Assembly: GCA_964535825.1 (NCBI GenBank)
Contig: CAZHUC010000004.1
Location: forward strand, 1 to 64,000
Length of the DNA: 64,000 nucleotides
Reading direction: 5' to 3'
From: CAZAQK01 sp964535825
GTDB taxonomy: Bacteria; Pseudomonadota; Alphaproteobacteria; Rickettsiales; SXRF01
Shown here: positions 42,903 to 51,878 of the stretch, piece after piece
Layout of the letters: each line of letters opens with the position of its first letter
Numbering within the stretch: position 1 is the first letter of the stretch
Notes under the pieces: generated by a model
Told to the model about the DNA's origin: nothing
The model's database searches: none
Seen by the model: only the letters and a program-made list of their open reading frames with translations
Program-made: the position numbers and the translations under genes

Positions 42903-43711
42903 TATGGTTTTATCAGCTGGTGTGCTTTTGCAAAGTCTAAAACATGCGCTGAAATAACGTTCCTGTCAAAATCATTATGGCCTACATGCTCAAAAAAGAT
43001 GGCTTTCTTGGGTTCGTTTGCCGCCTCAAGCAGGGCTTTACCATGTGAGATCGGAATAACGGCATCTTTTGCGCCGTGTAAGATAAGCACAGGGCAGGTG
43101 ACCTTTTGGATCTTTTTCAGCGAATTGAAATGGTCTTTGATCAGCAAATGCACGGGAATATAAAAATATATCTCGGCTGCGCGGTTGGCCACCGATGTGT
43201 AAGGCGCTTCAAGCACCAGGCCGGCCGGTTTATGTTCAGTTGCCATCTGCACGGCAACGCCACTTCCCAATGATTCACCATAATAAATAACGTCATCATT
43301 AGGTATGTGGAGTTGAGAATGTAAGTATGACAGGGCTGCGCGTGCGTCGCGGTAAATGCCACGCTCGGTGGGTGCGCCAGTGCTTTTGCCATAGCCCCTG
43401 TAGCTTAAGGCCAGGACACCAAATCCTGCATTGCTGAGGGCGGCAAAGTTGCCGGCGCGATTGGCAATGTTCGCAGCATTACCATGAAAATACATGATGG
43501 TAGGAAAGCCCGGCTGAGCCTTCTTGTACCATAGCTGTATCCTGACTCCATCGGAGCTCACAGCCATAACATCTTCATATTCCTGCAAGCCATAGGTTGC
43601 AGGCGAGCTTATATTCTTGTCCGGAAGATATAAAAGCTTGCGCTGGAAAATATACATCATCACCAAAAGGCAGATGTAAACCAGTAATATTCCGAGAATG
43701 ATCTTAGACAT
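42902..43711 (-). CDS. Alpha/beta hydrolase, membrane-anchored (YfhR/BEM46-like)
   Basis: 269 residues with an N-terminal anchor (residues about 3-22, IILGILLVYICLLVMMYIF). Nucleophile elbow YGESLGS, acid in LHGAKDAVIP and His in HVGHNDF; HGNAANIANR forms the oxyanion region. The substrate is unknown. It begins the four-gene operon with dprE1, the GT-C enzyme and dprE2, with which it overlaps by one base. A role in processing the same envelope glycan or lipid is possible. Confidence 0.8.
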   Translation of the reverse strand: MSKIILGILLVYICLLVMMYIFQRKLLYLPDKNISSPATYGLQEYEDVMAVSSDGVRIQLWYKKAQPGFPTIMYFHGNAANIANRAGNFAALSNAGFGVLALSYRGYGKSTGAPTERGIYRDARAALSYLHSQLHIPNDDVIYYGESLGSGVAVQMATEHKPAGLVLEAPYTSVANRAAEIYFYIPVHLLIKDHFNSLKKIQKVTCPVLILHGAKDAVIPISHGKALLEAANEPKKAIFFEHVGHNDFDRNVISAHVLDFAKAHQLIKP

Positions 43712-43807
43712 GTTTACCTAGAGGGGATTACTACGATCATGAAACACCAAGCATGTTAATGACTGGTTAATGACTGGTTGATATATTTTTGAAAAAATGA
43801 GGGTCTT

Positions 43808-44293
43808 ATGCTCATCGCCGTATTTCTTATCATCGCAATGTTGCTCGTGTTGTATTTCGATATCACGCGCTACATCATACCGAACTGGCTCTGTGGGTTA
43901 TTGCTGCTGCTTTACCCGATAGCTGTATACATGGCGGCTGTGCCTGTTGATTGGCAGAAGGGGCTCATGGCGCTCGCGATCATGTTCGCCATTGGATATG
44001 TAGCTTTCGCCCGTAACTGGATGGGCGGTGGTGACGTCAAACTTCTGGTGGCTTGCAGCGTGTGGGTCGGGCTGGCCAGATTAATGGATTTTGCATTCAC
44101 CGTTGCCATTCTGGGCGGGGTGCTTTCGGTTGTACTTTATCTGGTACGCAAGTTACCCCCTGTGGTGAATCGTGCACAGAAGTTGCCACGCATCATGCGT
44201 GTAGGTGAGCCGGTGCCATATGGCATTGCAATCGCCTTTGCATTCTTCCTGATGATGAAAATGGGGAATATCCCTGCACTTGCTATGCCTTAG
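43808..44293 (+). CDS. cpaA: Prepilin peptidase, CpaA/TadV-type (A24)
   Basis: 161 residues, polytopic, lacking the N-methylating domain, as in CpaA/TadV. The two catalytic aspartates are in YFDITRYIIPN and the hallmark GGGDVKLL. Such peptidases process Flp/Tad pilins, but no other tad/cpa genes are in the window. The upstream region contains a 13-bp direct duplication (ttaatgactggtt region, 43756-43780). Ends overlapping the convergent yihY gene by 11 bp. Confidence 0.85.
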   Translation: MLIAVFLIIAMLLVLYFDITRYIIPNWLCGLLLLLYPIAVYMAAVPVDWQKGLMALAIMFAIGYVAFARNWMGGGDVKLLVACSVWVGLARLMDFAFTVAILGGVLSVVLYLVRKLPPVVNRAQKLPRIMRVGEPVPYGIAIAFAFFLMMKMGNIPALAMP

Positions 44294-45167
44294 ACGAATC
44301 TGACGGCGGTGGTGCAGCTTCACGTTGTGTAACGATCTGACCTCGTATCTGCACGATCTGATAGTTGAGTTCTGCACCAAAAATAAAAATGATGTTGCAG
44401 ATATAAAAGAAGAGCAGGGCGGCGATGATGCCACCAAGACTGCCATAAATAAGATTCACCTGATCGAAATTGGCAAGGTAACTTGCGAACAGGGTGGCTG
44501 CGCAAACCCAGAGGGCTACCACAAGGATCGCACCCGGCACTACAGCCAGCAAACTTTGCTTGATATTAGGTATGAGATAATAAATGCAGCACACCGACAG
44601 AAAAATAAACCCGATGCTAAGCAGCATGAATAGATTGTGAAGGCTTGCTCCGTCATCAGGTGTGAGTTTGAGTTGAGTGAGTCCTTGCAGGTAATCCAAT
44701 GCAAAAGGTGCAGCAAGAACCAGTATCATTCCGCCTATTAATATTGAGGTGAATACAAATAATTGCAGGATGCTGAGTGAGCGCCTGAACCAGTAGGCAG
44801 GCGGCGTTCCAACATGATACGCGCGGTTCAGAATGGTGCGCAGGCCTTCCACAGCAGAAGATGCTGTCCATATCGCGCCAAGGATCGATATGGTGAGTAA
44901 GCCTTGTGGTGGCCCTGATATGATCTCCTGTATACGCGGCTCTAAAGACCTTGAGATACTGTAAGGAAGGGCTTGCAACAATGTGGTGATGAAGGCCGCA
45001 CCGGTTTCACCTTGTCCGGCAACGCCAATGATGGAGAACACGAACACCAGAAAGGGAAACATGGCAAGCAGGCCAAGGAATGCCAGATAGCCGGCATGCT
45101 CGATGCCATCATGGTTGATGGTATTTTCAGCTGCTTTCCAAATGCCTTTTGCGAACTTCTTCAGCAT
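44283..45167 (-). CDS. YihY/BrkB family membrane protein
   Basis: 294 residues, six hydrophobic segments. The characteristic N-terminal region reads DGIEHAGYLAFLGLLAMFPF, and the later SLGGIIAALLFFYICNIIFI contains the conserved helix. Once annotated as ribonuclease BN, the family is now regarded as an inner-membrane protein of unclear activity. The C-terminus is short and polar. It lies 7 bp after the agmatine deiminase gene on the same strand and may be co-transcribed with it. Confidence 0.85.
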   Translation of the reverse strand: MLKKFAKGIWKAAENTINHDGIEHAGYLAFLGLLAMFPFLVFVFSIIGVAGQGETGAAFITTLLQALPYSISRSLEPRIQEIISGPPQGLLTISILGAIWTASSAVEGLRTILNRAYHVGTPPAYWFRRSLSILQLFVFTSILIGGMILVLAAPFALDYLQGLTQLKLTPDDGASLHNLFMLLSIGFIFLSVCCIYYLIPNIKQSLLAVVPGAILVVALWVCAATLFASYLANFDQVNLIYGSLGGIIAALLFFYICNIIFIFGAELNYQIVQIRGQIVTQREAAPPPSDSSKA

Positions 45168-45174
45168 CGGATCT

Positions 45175-46212
45175 TTATGCAGGTTCTTGCTGGCTCATGC
45201 AATGGATTGTGCCCAGTCCCCAAACAAAGTCAACCGCATGGATACCAACCACGTCACGACCCGGGAATAATTCGGCCAGAATGTTCAGTGCAATGCGGTC
45301 AGAAGGATCATTGAATGTTGGCACAAGCACCAGTTTATTGGCGATGAGGAAATTAGCGTAGGATGCTGGCAGGCGTTGGCCTTCGAACATTAAAGGCTTA
45401 GGCATCGGCAGTTCTGCGATGGTAAACGGCTTGCCTTTTGCATCGCGCGCTTTCTTCAGGCGTTTGAGGTTTTCAGCCAGCAAGGCGTGATTGTCATCTT
45501 TCCTGTTCTTTTCGACTACAGTGACAATGGTGGTTGGATTTACGAAGCGGGTGATGTCATCCACATGTCCGTGCGTGTCGTCGCCGACGATACCCTTATC
45601 TAACCATATGACCTGTGTGATACCCAAATATTTGGCGAATACTTCTTCGTAATCGGTGCGTTTGAAACCGGGGTTGCGTTCCTGAATGTGCGAAAGCAGG
45701 CATTCCTCTGTGGTGATGAGTGTGCCTTTGCCATTCACATCGATAGAACCGCCCTCGAGCACCACGCGCTTGCCTTTATGCATGGGCTGCACGCGGTCAT
45801 ACTTAAAATGCGGTTCGATGCATGATGGTATTTTGTCGTCACGTTTGTGGTTGGCGTATTTTGCCCAGGCATTGAAACGCCAGTCGAGCATTACTTTCTT
45901 GTTCTTTGCATCATGCACGAATATCGGGCCGGCATCACGCATCCATACGCGGTCGGTCGGGATGTGATAAATATCCAGATTCTTCATGTTGGCGTGGGCA
46001 CGGGTGCACACATCACGCGCCAAGGCCTCATCCTTTGCATGGCGCACTAGCAGACGCACGCGCTCATGTTGCGTAAGGTAGCGGATGATCTCACCATATA
46101 CCCACGGGATGGGCGCGAATTTATCCGGCCAGTCTTCTTTGTTGTAAGGCCAGCTCAGCCATGTGGCTTCGTGTTTTTCCCACTCGGCGGGCATCAGGAA
46201 TTGTTGGGACAT
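45175..46212 (-). CDS. aguA: Agmatine deiminase
   Basis: 345 residues from the ATG at 46212, just after the small gene upstream; the longer frame would run into that gene. It hydrolyses agmatine to N-carbamoylputrescine in polyamine synthesis. Guanidine-modifying fold motifs: MPAEWEKHEATWLSWP, MRDAGPIFV, VLEGGSIDVNGKGT, DDTHGHVDDITRF and the nucleophilic cysteine in GTIHCMSQQEP. The product is the substrate of the amidase encoded at the head of the operon. Confidence 0.92.
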   Translation of the reverse strand: MSQQFLMPAEWEKHEATWLSWPYNKEDWPDKFAPIPWVYGEIIRYLTQHERVRLLVRHAKDEALARDVCTRAHANMKNLDIYHIPTDRVWMRDAGPIFVHDAKNKKVMLDWRFNAWAKYANHKRDDKIPSCIEPHFKYDRVQPMHKGKRVVLEGGSIDVNGKGTLITTEECLLSHIQERNPGFKRTDYEEVFAKYLGITQVIWLDKGIVGDDTHGHVDDITRFVNPTTIVTVVEKNRKDDNHALLAENLKRLKKARDAKGKPFTIAELPMPKPLMFEGQRLPASYANFLIANKLVLVPTFNDPSDRIALNILAELFPGRDVVGIHAVDFVWGLGTIHCMSQQEPA

Positions 46213-46217
46213 GGTCT

Positions 46218-46469
46218 TTAAGCGTCTGGATTGGTGGGTTTGAGGAAGTGTTTTATAACCACAGCAAAACTGCAGAGGCTGGCACACAAGAACATGAGTG
46301 CTGTACCATTCTCGCCACGGCTGATACTATCGACAGCGATTACCGCGCAGGTCATGCCGCCAAGCAGGCTGTATACCAGTTTATCATTGCGCGAGATGTT
46401 CTTTTTCTGCGCCAGCAGCATGCAGGCAATAGCAAGAATAACAGCAGCGATCGTGATGATTGGGCTCAT
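46218..46469 (-). CDS. Small membrane protein between aguB and aguA
   Basis: 83 residues. Its ATG overlaps the aguB stop by 4 bp (ATGA) and its stop is 5 bp before aguA, so it is clearly part of the operon. Hydrophobic segments at about 4-20, 33-48 and 56-72 separate short basic loops (AQKKNISRNDKL). No known family recognised. A role in agmatine or putrescine transport or membrane tethering is possible but unsupported. Confidence 0.65.
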   Translation of the reverse strand: MSPIITIAAVILAIACMLLAQKKNISRNDKLVYSLLGGMTCAVIAVDSISRGENGTALMFLCASLCSFAVVIKHFLKPTNPDA

Positions 46470-47347
46470 GCAACACTCCAGCGTTTTGTCAGGCCTTCAT
46501 AGGCGTCCACGCGACGATCGCGGAAGAATGGCCAGTTGCGGCGTTTATGTTCGACCATGGCAGGGTCAACCACTGCGGTGATGATCTCTTCCTTATTGTG
46601 GCTTGCCTGCGCGAGGATGCGTCCGTACGGATCACAAATGAACGAATTGCCAAAGAACTCAAGGCCATCGCCTATACTCTTTTCATGGCCGATACGATTC
46701 ACTGCCGCCACATACACACCATTCGCGATGGCATGGGAGCGCTGGATGGTGACCCAGTTATCCACCTGTGTTTCACCCCATTCTGCTTTTTCAGAAGGAT
46801 GCCAGCCAATAGCGGTCGGGTAGAATAATACATCTGCGCCCTGCATGGCAGTGAGGCGTGCGCCTTCAGGATACCACTGATCCCAGCACACCAGTGCGCC
46901 GATCTTGCCTGCGCTGGTGTTATGCATTTTGAAGCCCTGGTCGCCCGGGGTGAAATAATATTTTTCCTCGAACAGTGGGTCATGCGGGATATGCATCTTG
47001 CGATATGTGCCGGCAATGCTGCCGTCTTTTTCTATGATGACCGCGGTGTTGTAATAAAGCCCTGAAGCCGCTTTCTCGAAGATCGAGCTAATGATGACCA
47101 TACCGGTCTTCTTGGCAATAACAGCCAGTGCCTTGTTGGTAGGCCCATCCACTGCTTCAGCAAGATTAAAGGTATTGGCATCCAGTTTCTGGCAGAAATA
47201 GTCGGTCAGGAACAGTTCTGGCAGGCAGGCAACCTGTACGCCCTGCTTCGCTGCCTGTTCCAGCATGCTGCAAGCCTTGTCCAGACTGGCTTTCGGGCTG
47301 CCAGGGTACTGCATTTGAATAAGGCCAATGGTGTATGGTTTTGTCAT
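46466..47347 (-). CDS. aguB: N-carbamoylputrescine amidase
   Basis: 293 residues, nitrilase superfamily. It releases putrescine, CO2 and ammonia. Catalytic triad: Glu in LPELFLTDYF, Lys in YRKMHIPHDP and Cys in GALVCWDQWYPE. GWHPSEKAEWGETQ is typical of the AguB subgroup. Head of aguB-small membrane gene-aguA. Confidence 0.93.
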   Translation of the reverse strand: MTKPYTIGLIQMQYPGSPKASLDKACSMLEQAAKQGVQVACLPELFLTDYFCQKLDANTFNLAEAVDGPTNKALAVIAKKTGMVIISSIFEKAASGLYYNTAVIIEKDGSIAGTYRKMHIPHDPLFEEKYYFTPGDQGFKMHNTSAGKIGALVCWDQWYPEGARLTAMQGADVLFYPTAIGWHPSEKAEWGETQVDNWVTIQRSHAIANGVYVAAVNRIGHEKSIGDGLEFFGNSFICDPYGRILAQASHNKEEIITAVVDPAMVEHKRRNWPFFRDRRVDAYEGLTKRWSVA

Positions 47348-47469
47348 TGCAAATCATCCCAAATCCGTGAATTTCCAGTCCTTACAGGATATAAAGTAAT
47401 AACTCAATAGATTCTACGTAGTTTTCGCTTGATTTTTAAAGCGGCGAGCCCTAATCCCTTATGCCTCGT

Positions 47470-47544
47470 GGCTCGGTAGCTCAGTGGTAGAGCAGGGGAA
47501 TCATAATCCCTTGGTCGGGGGTTCAAATCCCTCCCGAGCCACCA
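47470..47544 (+). tRNA. tRNA with CAT anticodon (elongator Met likely)
   Basis: 75 nt. Acceptor GGCTCGG/CCGAGCC, D-arm GCTCAGTGGTAGAGC, anticodon arm GGGGA-ATCATAA-TCCCT, T-arm GGGGGTTCAAATCCCTC, encoded ACCA. The first base pair G-C excludes initiator tRNA. The anticodon CAT could be elongator Met or lysidine-modified Ile2; the GGAATCATAATCC arm and GTCGGGGGTT resemble alphaproteobacterial elongator Met. Confidence 0.9.
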
Positions 47545-47637
47545 CATACTTTCTTGCAATCTTTCCTCCTATAGTGTGAACTGTGTCGGGGCATGAATCT
47601 TGCTCCGCAGGGAATATAATAAAATAGTGGGAGTCAT

Positions 47638-48768
47638 ATGCAGGGTATTGTTCCGGTTCTCAAGCCAAAACTACCTGAAATTTCAGCTATTTTACCGTAT
47701 CTTAAGCAGATCGATGAGAATCGCTGGTATGGTAATAATGGCCCGCTGGTCGTCGCTTTTGAGAAGCGAGTCGCTGATCTGCTGAAAGCAACGGCCGAAA
47801 GCGTCCTGATGGTGGCCAACGGCACGCTGGGCCTCACCGTAGCGCTACAGGCACTGGAAGTAAAACGTGGCGGCCTGTGTATCATGCCATCATGGACATT
47901 TACCGCAACACCCGCAGCGGCACTGGCCGCCGGGCTTGAGCCTTGCTTCATTGATGTGGACAAAGAAACGCAAGTCATCTCCGCAGAGAGCGTAAAAAAA
48001 CATATCAAAGCGCTGAAGAAGCCAGTGAGTGCTGTGATGCCTGTATCTGCCTTTGGCGCGCCAATCGATGTTGCGCAGTGGGATAGATTCACAGAAGAAA
48101 CCGGTATTCCTGTAGTGATCGACGCCGCAGCTGCGTTTGATAGCTTCATGAGCGGTGCAATGAAAATGGGTCGCACACCGGTGATGCTGAGTCTGCATGC
48201 TACGAAGATCTGCGGTATCGGCGAAGGCGGGCTGATGCTCACCAAGAGTGCTGACGTTGCATTCCGCCTGCGCCGCATCATCAATTTCGGGTTTGAGAAT
48301 GACCGTCTGTCACATCGCATCGCCATTAATGCTAAGCCGAGTGAGTATAATGCGGCAGTAGCTATGGCCGTGCTGGATGAGTGGAAAGATATTCGCGCCG
48401 CCTGGGCAAAGGTGCAGTTGCGCTACAGAGAAAAGCTTGAAGCACACGGTATCGCCTGCTGGGTAAAACCTGATTGGGTAACGAGCACCAGTAACATAAT
48501 TGTGCCTGAGCAAGCCGTGGCGCTGGCGCAACATCTGAAAGAGCAGGGCATTGACACACGTCGCTGGTGGGAAACAGGTTGTCATGTGCATCCGGCCTAT
48601 CGCTCCTGCATGGTGCATGATGAATTACCTAACACGCAGTGGCTCGGGCAATCGGTGCTTGGCATTCCTTCTGCCATGGACCTGAGTGAAGATACCCAGG
48701 ATAGGGTATATGAGGCAGTGGTAAGCGGGCTTAAATCAATTAAGTCAGATTCCAGAAAATATGGCTAA
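47638..48768 (+). CDS. DegT/DnrJ/EryC1/StrS-type sugar aminotransferase
   Basis: 376 residues. PLP enzyme of the sugar-aminotransferase family, which transaminates nucleotide keto-sugars. Motifs: NRWYGNNGPLVVAFEKR, PSWTFTATPAAALAAG, VIDAAAAFDSF and the PLP lysine in SLHATKICGIGEGG. GGGAG precedes the ATG. It opens the glycan locus and overlaps the next gene by 8 bp. No NDP-sugar dehydratase is visible in the window, so the keto-sugar substrate must be made elsewhere. Confidence 0.85.
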   Translation: MQGIVPVLKPKLPEISAILPYLKQIDENRWYGNNGPLVVAFEKRVADLLKATAESVLMVANGTLGLTVALQALEVKRGGLCIMPSWTFTATPAAALAAGLEPCFIDVDKETQVISAESVKKHIKALKKPVSAVMPVSAFGAPIDVAQWDRFTEETGIPVVIDAAAAFDSFMSGAMKMGRTPVMLSLHATKICGIGEGGLMLTKSADVAFRLRRIINFGFENDRLSHRIAINAKPSEYNAAVAMAVLDEWKDIRAAWAKVQLRYREKLEAHGIACWVKPDWVTSTSNIIVPEQAVALAQHLKEQGIDTRRWWETGCHVHPAYRSCMVHDELPNTQWLGQSVLGIPSAMDLSEDTQDRVYEAVVSGLKSIKSDSRKYG

Positions 48769-50983
48769 TCCATCTACATCTCCTGCCAATGTCGATCGTA
48801 ATGATCCATGTCCATGCGGCAGTGGTAAGAAATTTAAAAAGTGCTGCATCGATAAGGTGGCTGCAGCATCCACCGCGCCATCACTGAATATCGGCCTTAC
48901 CCTGCAACAAGCGGCAGCTGCACTCAATACCGGGCGCTTGGATATTGCAGAAATTGCGCTTGCCAATGTGCTGCACGTACAACCTAATAATACGGATGCA
49001 TTGAATTTTGCTGCGTATGTCTGTTTCCAACGCAAGCAATATGATACCGCGGCCGGGTATATCAACAAAGCAATAAGCCTGAATAACAAGAACGGATTAT
49101 ATTTCTTCACCGCCGCATTGATCTCCAAGGCATGCAAGCGGTTTGATGAAATGGAAGTGCTATTGCTCAAAGCGCTTGCGCTTAAGCCAGCGGGCTATAT
49201 TTCACAGATATACGCTAATCTTGGCGACTGCATGCATGAAAAACGTAACATGCCTGCGGCAATCAGTTATTACACAAAGGCGATCGAGGCGGATGCAAAG
49301 AACGCTAAAGCCTATTTCTATCGTGGTATGGCGCGTTATGAATTTGAGGGAGCAAACTCAACCTATGAAATTGATGCCAATAAAGGCATCGAGCTTTCAC
49401 AAAAGTCATCGGATATGCTGTGCAAATTAGCAACGATCTATAACAGTGAGCAGGATTTCGAGAAAGCACATCTGCTGTTGCAAGATGCGGTATCCGTTAG
49501 TCCGGATAATGAAGAGGCGTCATTCTTCCATGCGCTGACCTTTTATGAGCGTGGGGATGTTGAAACTGCAAAAAATATCTTTGCAAAAGTATTGACCAGA
49601 CACCCGCTGAGTATTCGCACACAGGTGAGTGATGCTTTCCTGCTGCCGGTCATCGTTCATGATAATAATGAGATAGAATCATGGCGTACGCGTTTGATGT
49701 CGCGGGTGCAACAGCTGATCGATAATAAGGTCATTTTGCATGAACCTGAGCGTCAGGGACTGTATCTGCCCTTTTATCAAGGGTATCATGGGCGTGATAA
49801 TAAGGTGATGATGCAGAAATTGTCGGAATTCTTCCTGATATGCTGTCCATCGGTGCAATACACCGCACCACATTGCACCAAACCGCGAGATAAAAGTAAA
49901 AAGATACGTATTGGGTTCGTTTCTGAATATTTCCATTCAAAACTGCTTACACAATTCTTTGGTCCGCTCATAGAGGGATTGGCAGCGGATGCTGAATGCG
50001 AAGTGGTGATATTTGCTTCCTCAGCGCGTGAGAATGACAAGGTAAAAACCTTATCAGATCAGGTTAAGAAATATGTGGTGCTGCCACTTAGCCTGCCATC
50101 CATGCAGCAGACTATTGCGCATGAGGAGATAGATATCTTGATCTATCTGGATATTGGTATGCGCCTGAATACCTATTTATTGGCACTGGCGCGGCTTGCA
50201 CCGGTACAGGCGGTGATGGGTGGACACCCACTCACCACCGGTATCCCGAACATGGATTATTTCTTCACTACAGGTAGCATGGAGGCGGAAGGCTCGCACA
50301 CGCATTACACAGAAAAGCTGCTGGCTGGTGCAGATTTGCTTGCAGTGATCAAGAAGGAATATGTTGCACCGGTTGATATGACGCGCGCAGAGCTTGGGTT
50401 ACCAACAGAGGATGTGCGCTTATATACCTGTCCAGTGCTGCTATTCAAACTGCATCCGGATATGGATATGGTGTTCGAGGGTATACTCAATAAAGATCCC
50501 AAGGCGCGCATTATCTTGTTCGATAATGGCAAGATCATCTGGCGTGAGTTGCTGGAGAAGCGTTTTGTGGATTCTATGGGCAAAGAACTTGCATCGCGCA
50601 TCATATTTGTTCCATTTGCGGCAAAAGATAAGTTCATGCATACGATGCGCGCCATGGATGCGATATTTGATACATTGCATTTCTCCTTCGGTACAACGGC
50701 ATTCCTGTTGCTTGGCTCAGAAGTGCCATTCGTGACCAAACCCGGGGAATTTTTGCGTGGCCGTGGTGCTTACGGGGTATTCAAAATGATGGGTATGCTC
50801 CATATGTCAGCAGATACCATAGATGGGTATGTTGATCTTATTGTTAAACTGGCAAATGACAAGGCGTTCTATAAGCAGGCGCAGGATGATATCCGCAAAC
50901 AAAACCATCTCATCTTTGATGATTATGGGCCTGTCGATGAATTCCGTACGCATCTGAAACGTATCGCCTCCGAGATCGCATGA
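48761..50983 (+). CDS. SEC-C / TPR / OGT-like glycosyltransferase fusion
   Basis: 740 residues. An N-terminal SEC-C zinc motif (NDPCPCGSGKKFKKCC, residues about 14-29) is followed by about six TPR-like repeats (45-290). A C-terminal region resembling the catalytic part of O-GlcNAc transferase/SPINDLY follows (about 385-740), including IGFVSEYFHSKLLTQFFGPL, the acceptor-side His region, CPVLLFKLHPDMD with the UDP-contact lysine, and FDTLHFSFGTTAFLL. OGT-like enzymes glycosylate Ser/Thr of proteins. The SEC-C module is better known from SecA and adaptor proteins, so this domain order is unusual. Probably cytoplasmic. Substrate unknown; flagellin or another surface protein is a guess. Confidence 0.8.
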   Translation: MANPSTSPANVDRNDPCPCGSGKKFKKCCIDKVAAASTAPSLNIGLTLQQAAAALNTGRLDIAEIALANVLHVQPNNTDALNFAAYVCFQRKQYDTAAGYINKAISLNNKNGLYFFTAALISKACKRFDEMEVLLLKALALKPAGYISQIYANLGDCMHEKRNMPAAISYYTKAIEADAKNAKAYFYRGMARYEFEGANSTYEIDANKGIELSQKSSDMLCKLATIYNSEQDFEKAHLLLQDAVSVSPDNEEASFFHALTFYERGDVETAKNIFAKVLTRHPLSIRTQVSDAFLLPVIVHDNNEIESWRTRLMSRVQQLIDNKVILHEPERQGLYLPFYQGYHGRDNKVMMQKLSEFFLICCPSVQYTAPHCTKPRDKSKKIRIGFVSEYFHSKLLTQFFGPLIEGLAADAECEVVIFASSARENDKVKTLSDQVKKYVVLPLSLPSMQQTIAHEEIDILIYLDIGMRLNTYLLALARLAPVQAVMGGHPLTTGIPNMDYFFTTGSMEAEGSHTHYTEKLLAGADLLAVIKKEYVAPVDMTRAELGLPTEDVRLYTCPVLLFKLHPDMDMVFEGILNKDPKARIILFDNGKIIWRELLEKRFVDSMGKELASRIIFVPFAAKDKFMHTMRAMDAIFDTLHFSFGTTAFLLLGSEVPFVTKPGEFLRGRGAYGVFKMMGMLHMSADTIDGYVDLIVKLANDKAFYKQAQDDIRKQNHLIFDDYGPVDEFRTHLKRIASEIA

Positions 50984-51873
50984 CGAGCCACCCGTACGCC
51001 ACTGAGACGTTTGCGAATTCGCTTTCGCATTGGGGGCAGGCATGGCGAGTGGATGCCTGGAATTGTTATGTTATTAAGCGGCCAATTGCTGACGAGGCAT
51101 TTGATGCTGCTGGTGTATATCCGATCACACCTTTAGAGCCAAACATAGATATTACCGCAGGACTTTCCCAGCTGCGGGATGCTGGCTTTGTTTCGATTGT
51201 GTTAGTGTTTGATGATTTTCACAGGCCAGATCTTGTGGAATTAAAAAAGCATTTTGATGCCGTGAATGATTTTAAACCACATTATGTATATCGCCCCGAT
51301 AAGGGTAAGCTCGATTATGACAGTCACCACCGTCGTGCTGTAAAGACTGCATATAAACATGTGCGGACCGATATTATTGCGCTCAGTGACGGCCTTGATG
51401 AATGGGCACGGCTTTATGATGCACTAACAGCAACGCTCAAATTAGAAGGTCTGCATGCGTTCCCGCATGAACATCATCAAGCCATTGCCAGTATGGAGGG
51501 TGTGATCGCTGTTGGCGCATGGCTAGATAAAGAACTGGTTTCCTGCCATGTATGGGTGGATGATGGACAATATATGCACAGTCATCTCGTGGCCTCTAAT
51601 GAGAAGGGTTATGAGTTCAGGGCTGCATACGCAGTGAATGATACCTCCATACAGTATTTTGCTAATAGAAAACTGCTGAATTTCGGCGGCGGGGCAGGGA
51701 ATATAGTGGGCAGTGACGATGGCCTTGCGCGCTTTAAGAAAGGTTTCTCAAATGATGTTGCAGGTTCGTATATCTGCGGTGTCATTCTGGACAAGGATAA
51801 ATACCAGCAGTTGGTGGATGCAAGAGCTCTGTCTCAGCCAACAAACTTCTTCCCTGCTTATAGAGCACCGTAA
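50980..51873 (+). CDS. FemAB/GNAT-like acyl or aminoacyl transferase
   Basis: 297 residues, ATGA-coupled to the OGT-like gene. The C-terminal half shows the FemAB-like pattern: EGVIAVGAWLDKELVSCHVW, SHLVASNEKGYEFRAAYAV and LNFGGGAGNIVGSDDGLARF followed by KKGFSN. Such proteins transfer aminoacyl or acetyl groups onto amines. With a carrier protein and adenylation enzyme in the same locus, this is the most plausible final transferase. That link is inference. Confidence 0.65.
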   Translation: MTSHPYATETFANSLSHWGQAWRVDAWNCYVIKRPIADEAFDAAGVYPITPLEPNIDITAGLSQLRDAGFVSIVLVFDDFHRPDLVELKKHFDAVNDFKPHYVYRPDKGKLDYDSHHRRAVKTAYKHVRTDIIALSDGLDEWARLYDALTATLKLEGLHAFPHEHHQAIASMEGVIAVGAWLDKELVSCHVWVDDGQYMHSHLVASNEKGYEFRAAYAVNDTSIQYFANRKLLNFGGGAGNIVGSDDGLARFKKGFSNDVAGSYICGVILDKDKYQQLVDARALSQPTNFFPAYRAP

Positions 51874-51878
51874 GTCTG

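Noticed and set aside
43745..43790. Direct duplication (aatgactggtt repeated) before cpaA as a regulatory repeat.
   Set aside because: A single short tandem duplication without symmetry or further copies; not enough to call an operator.
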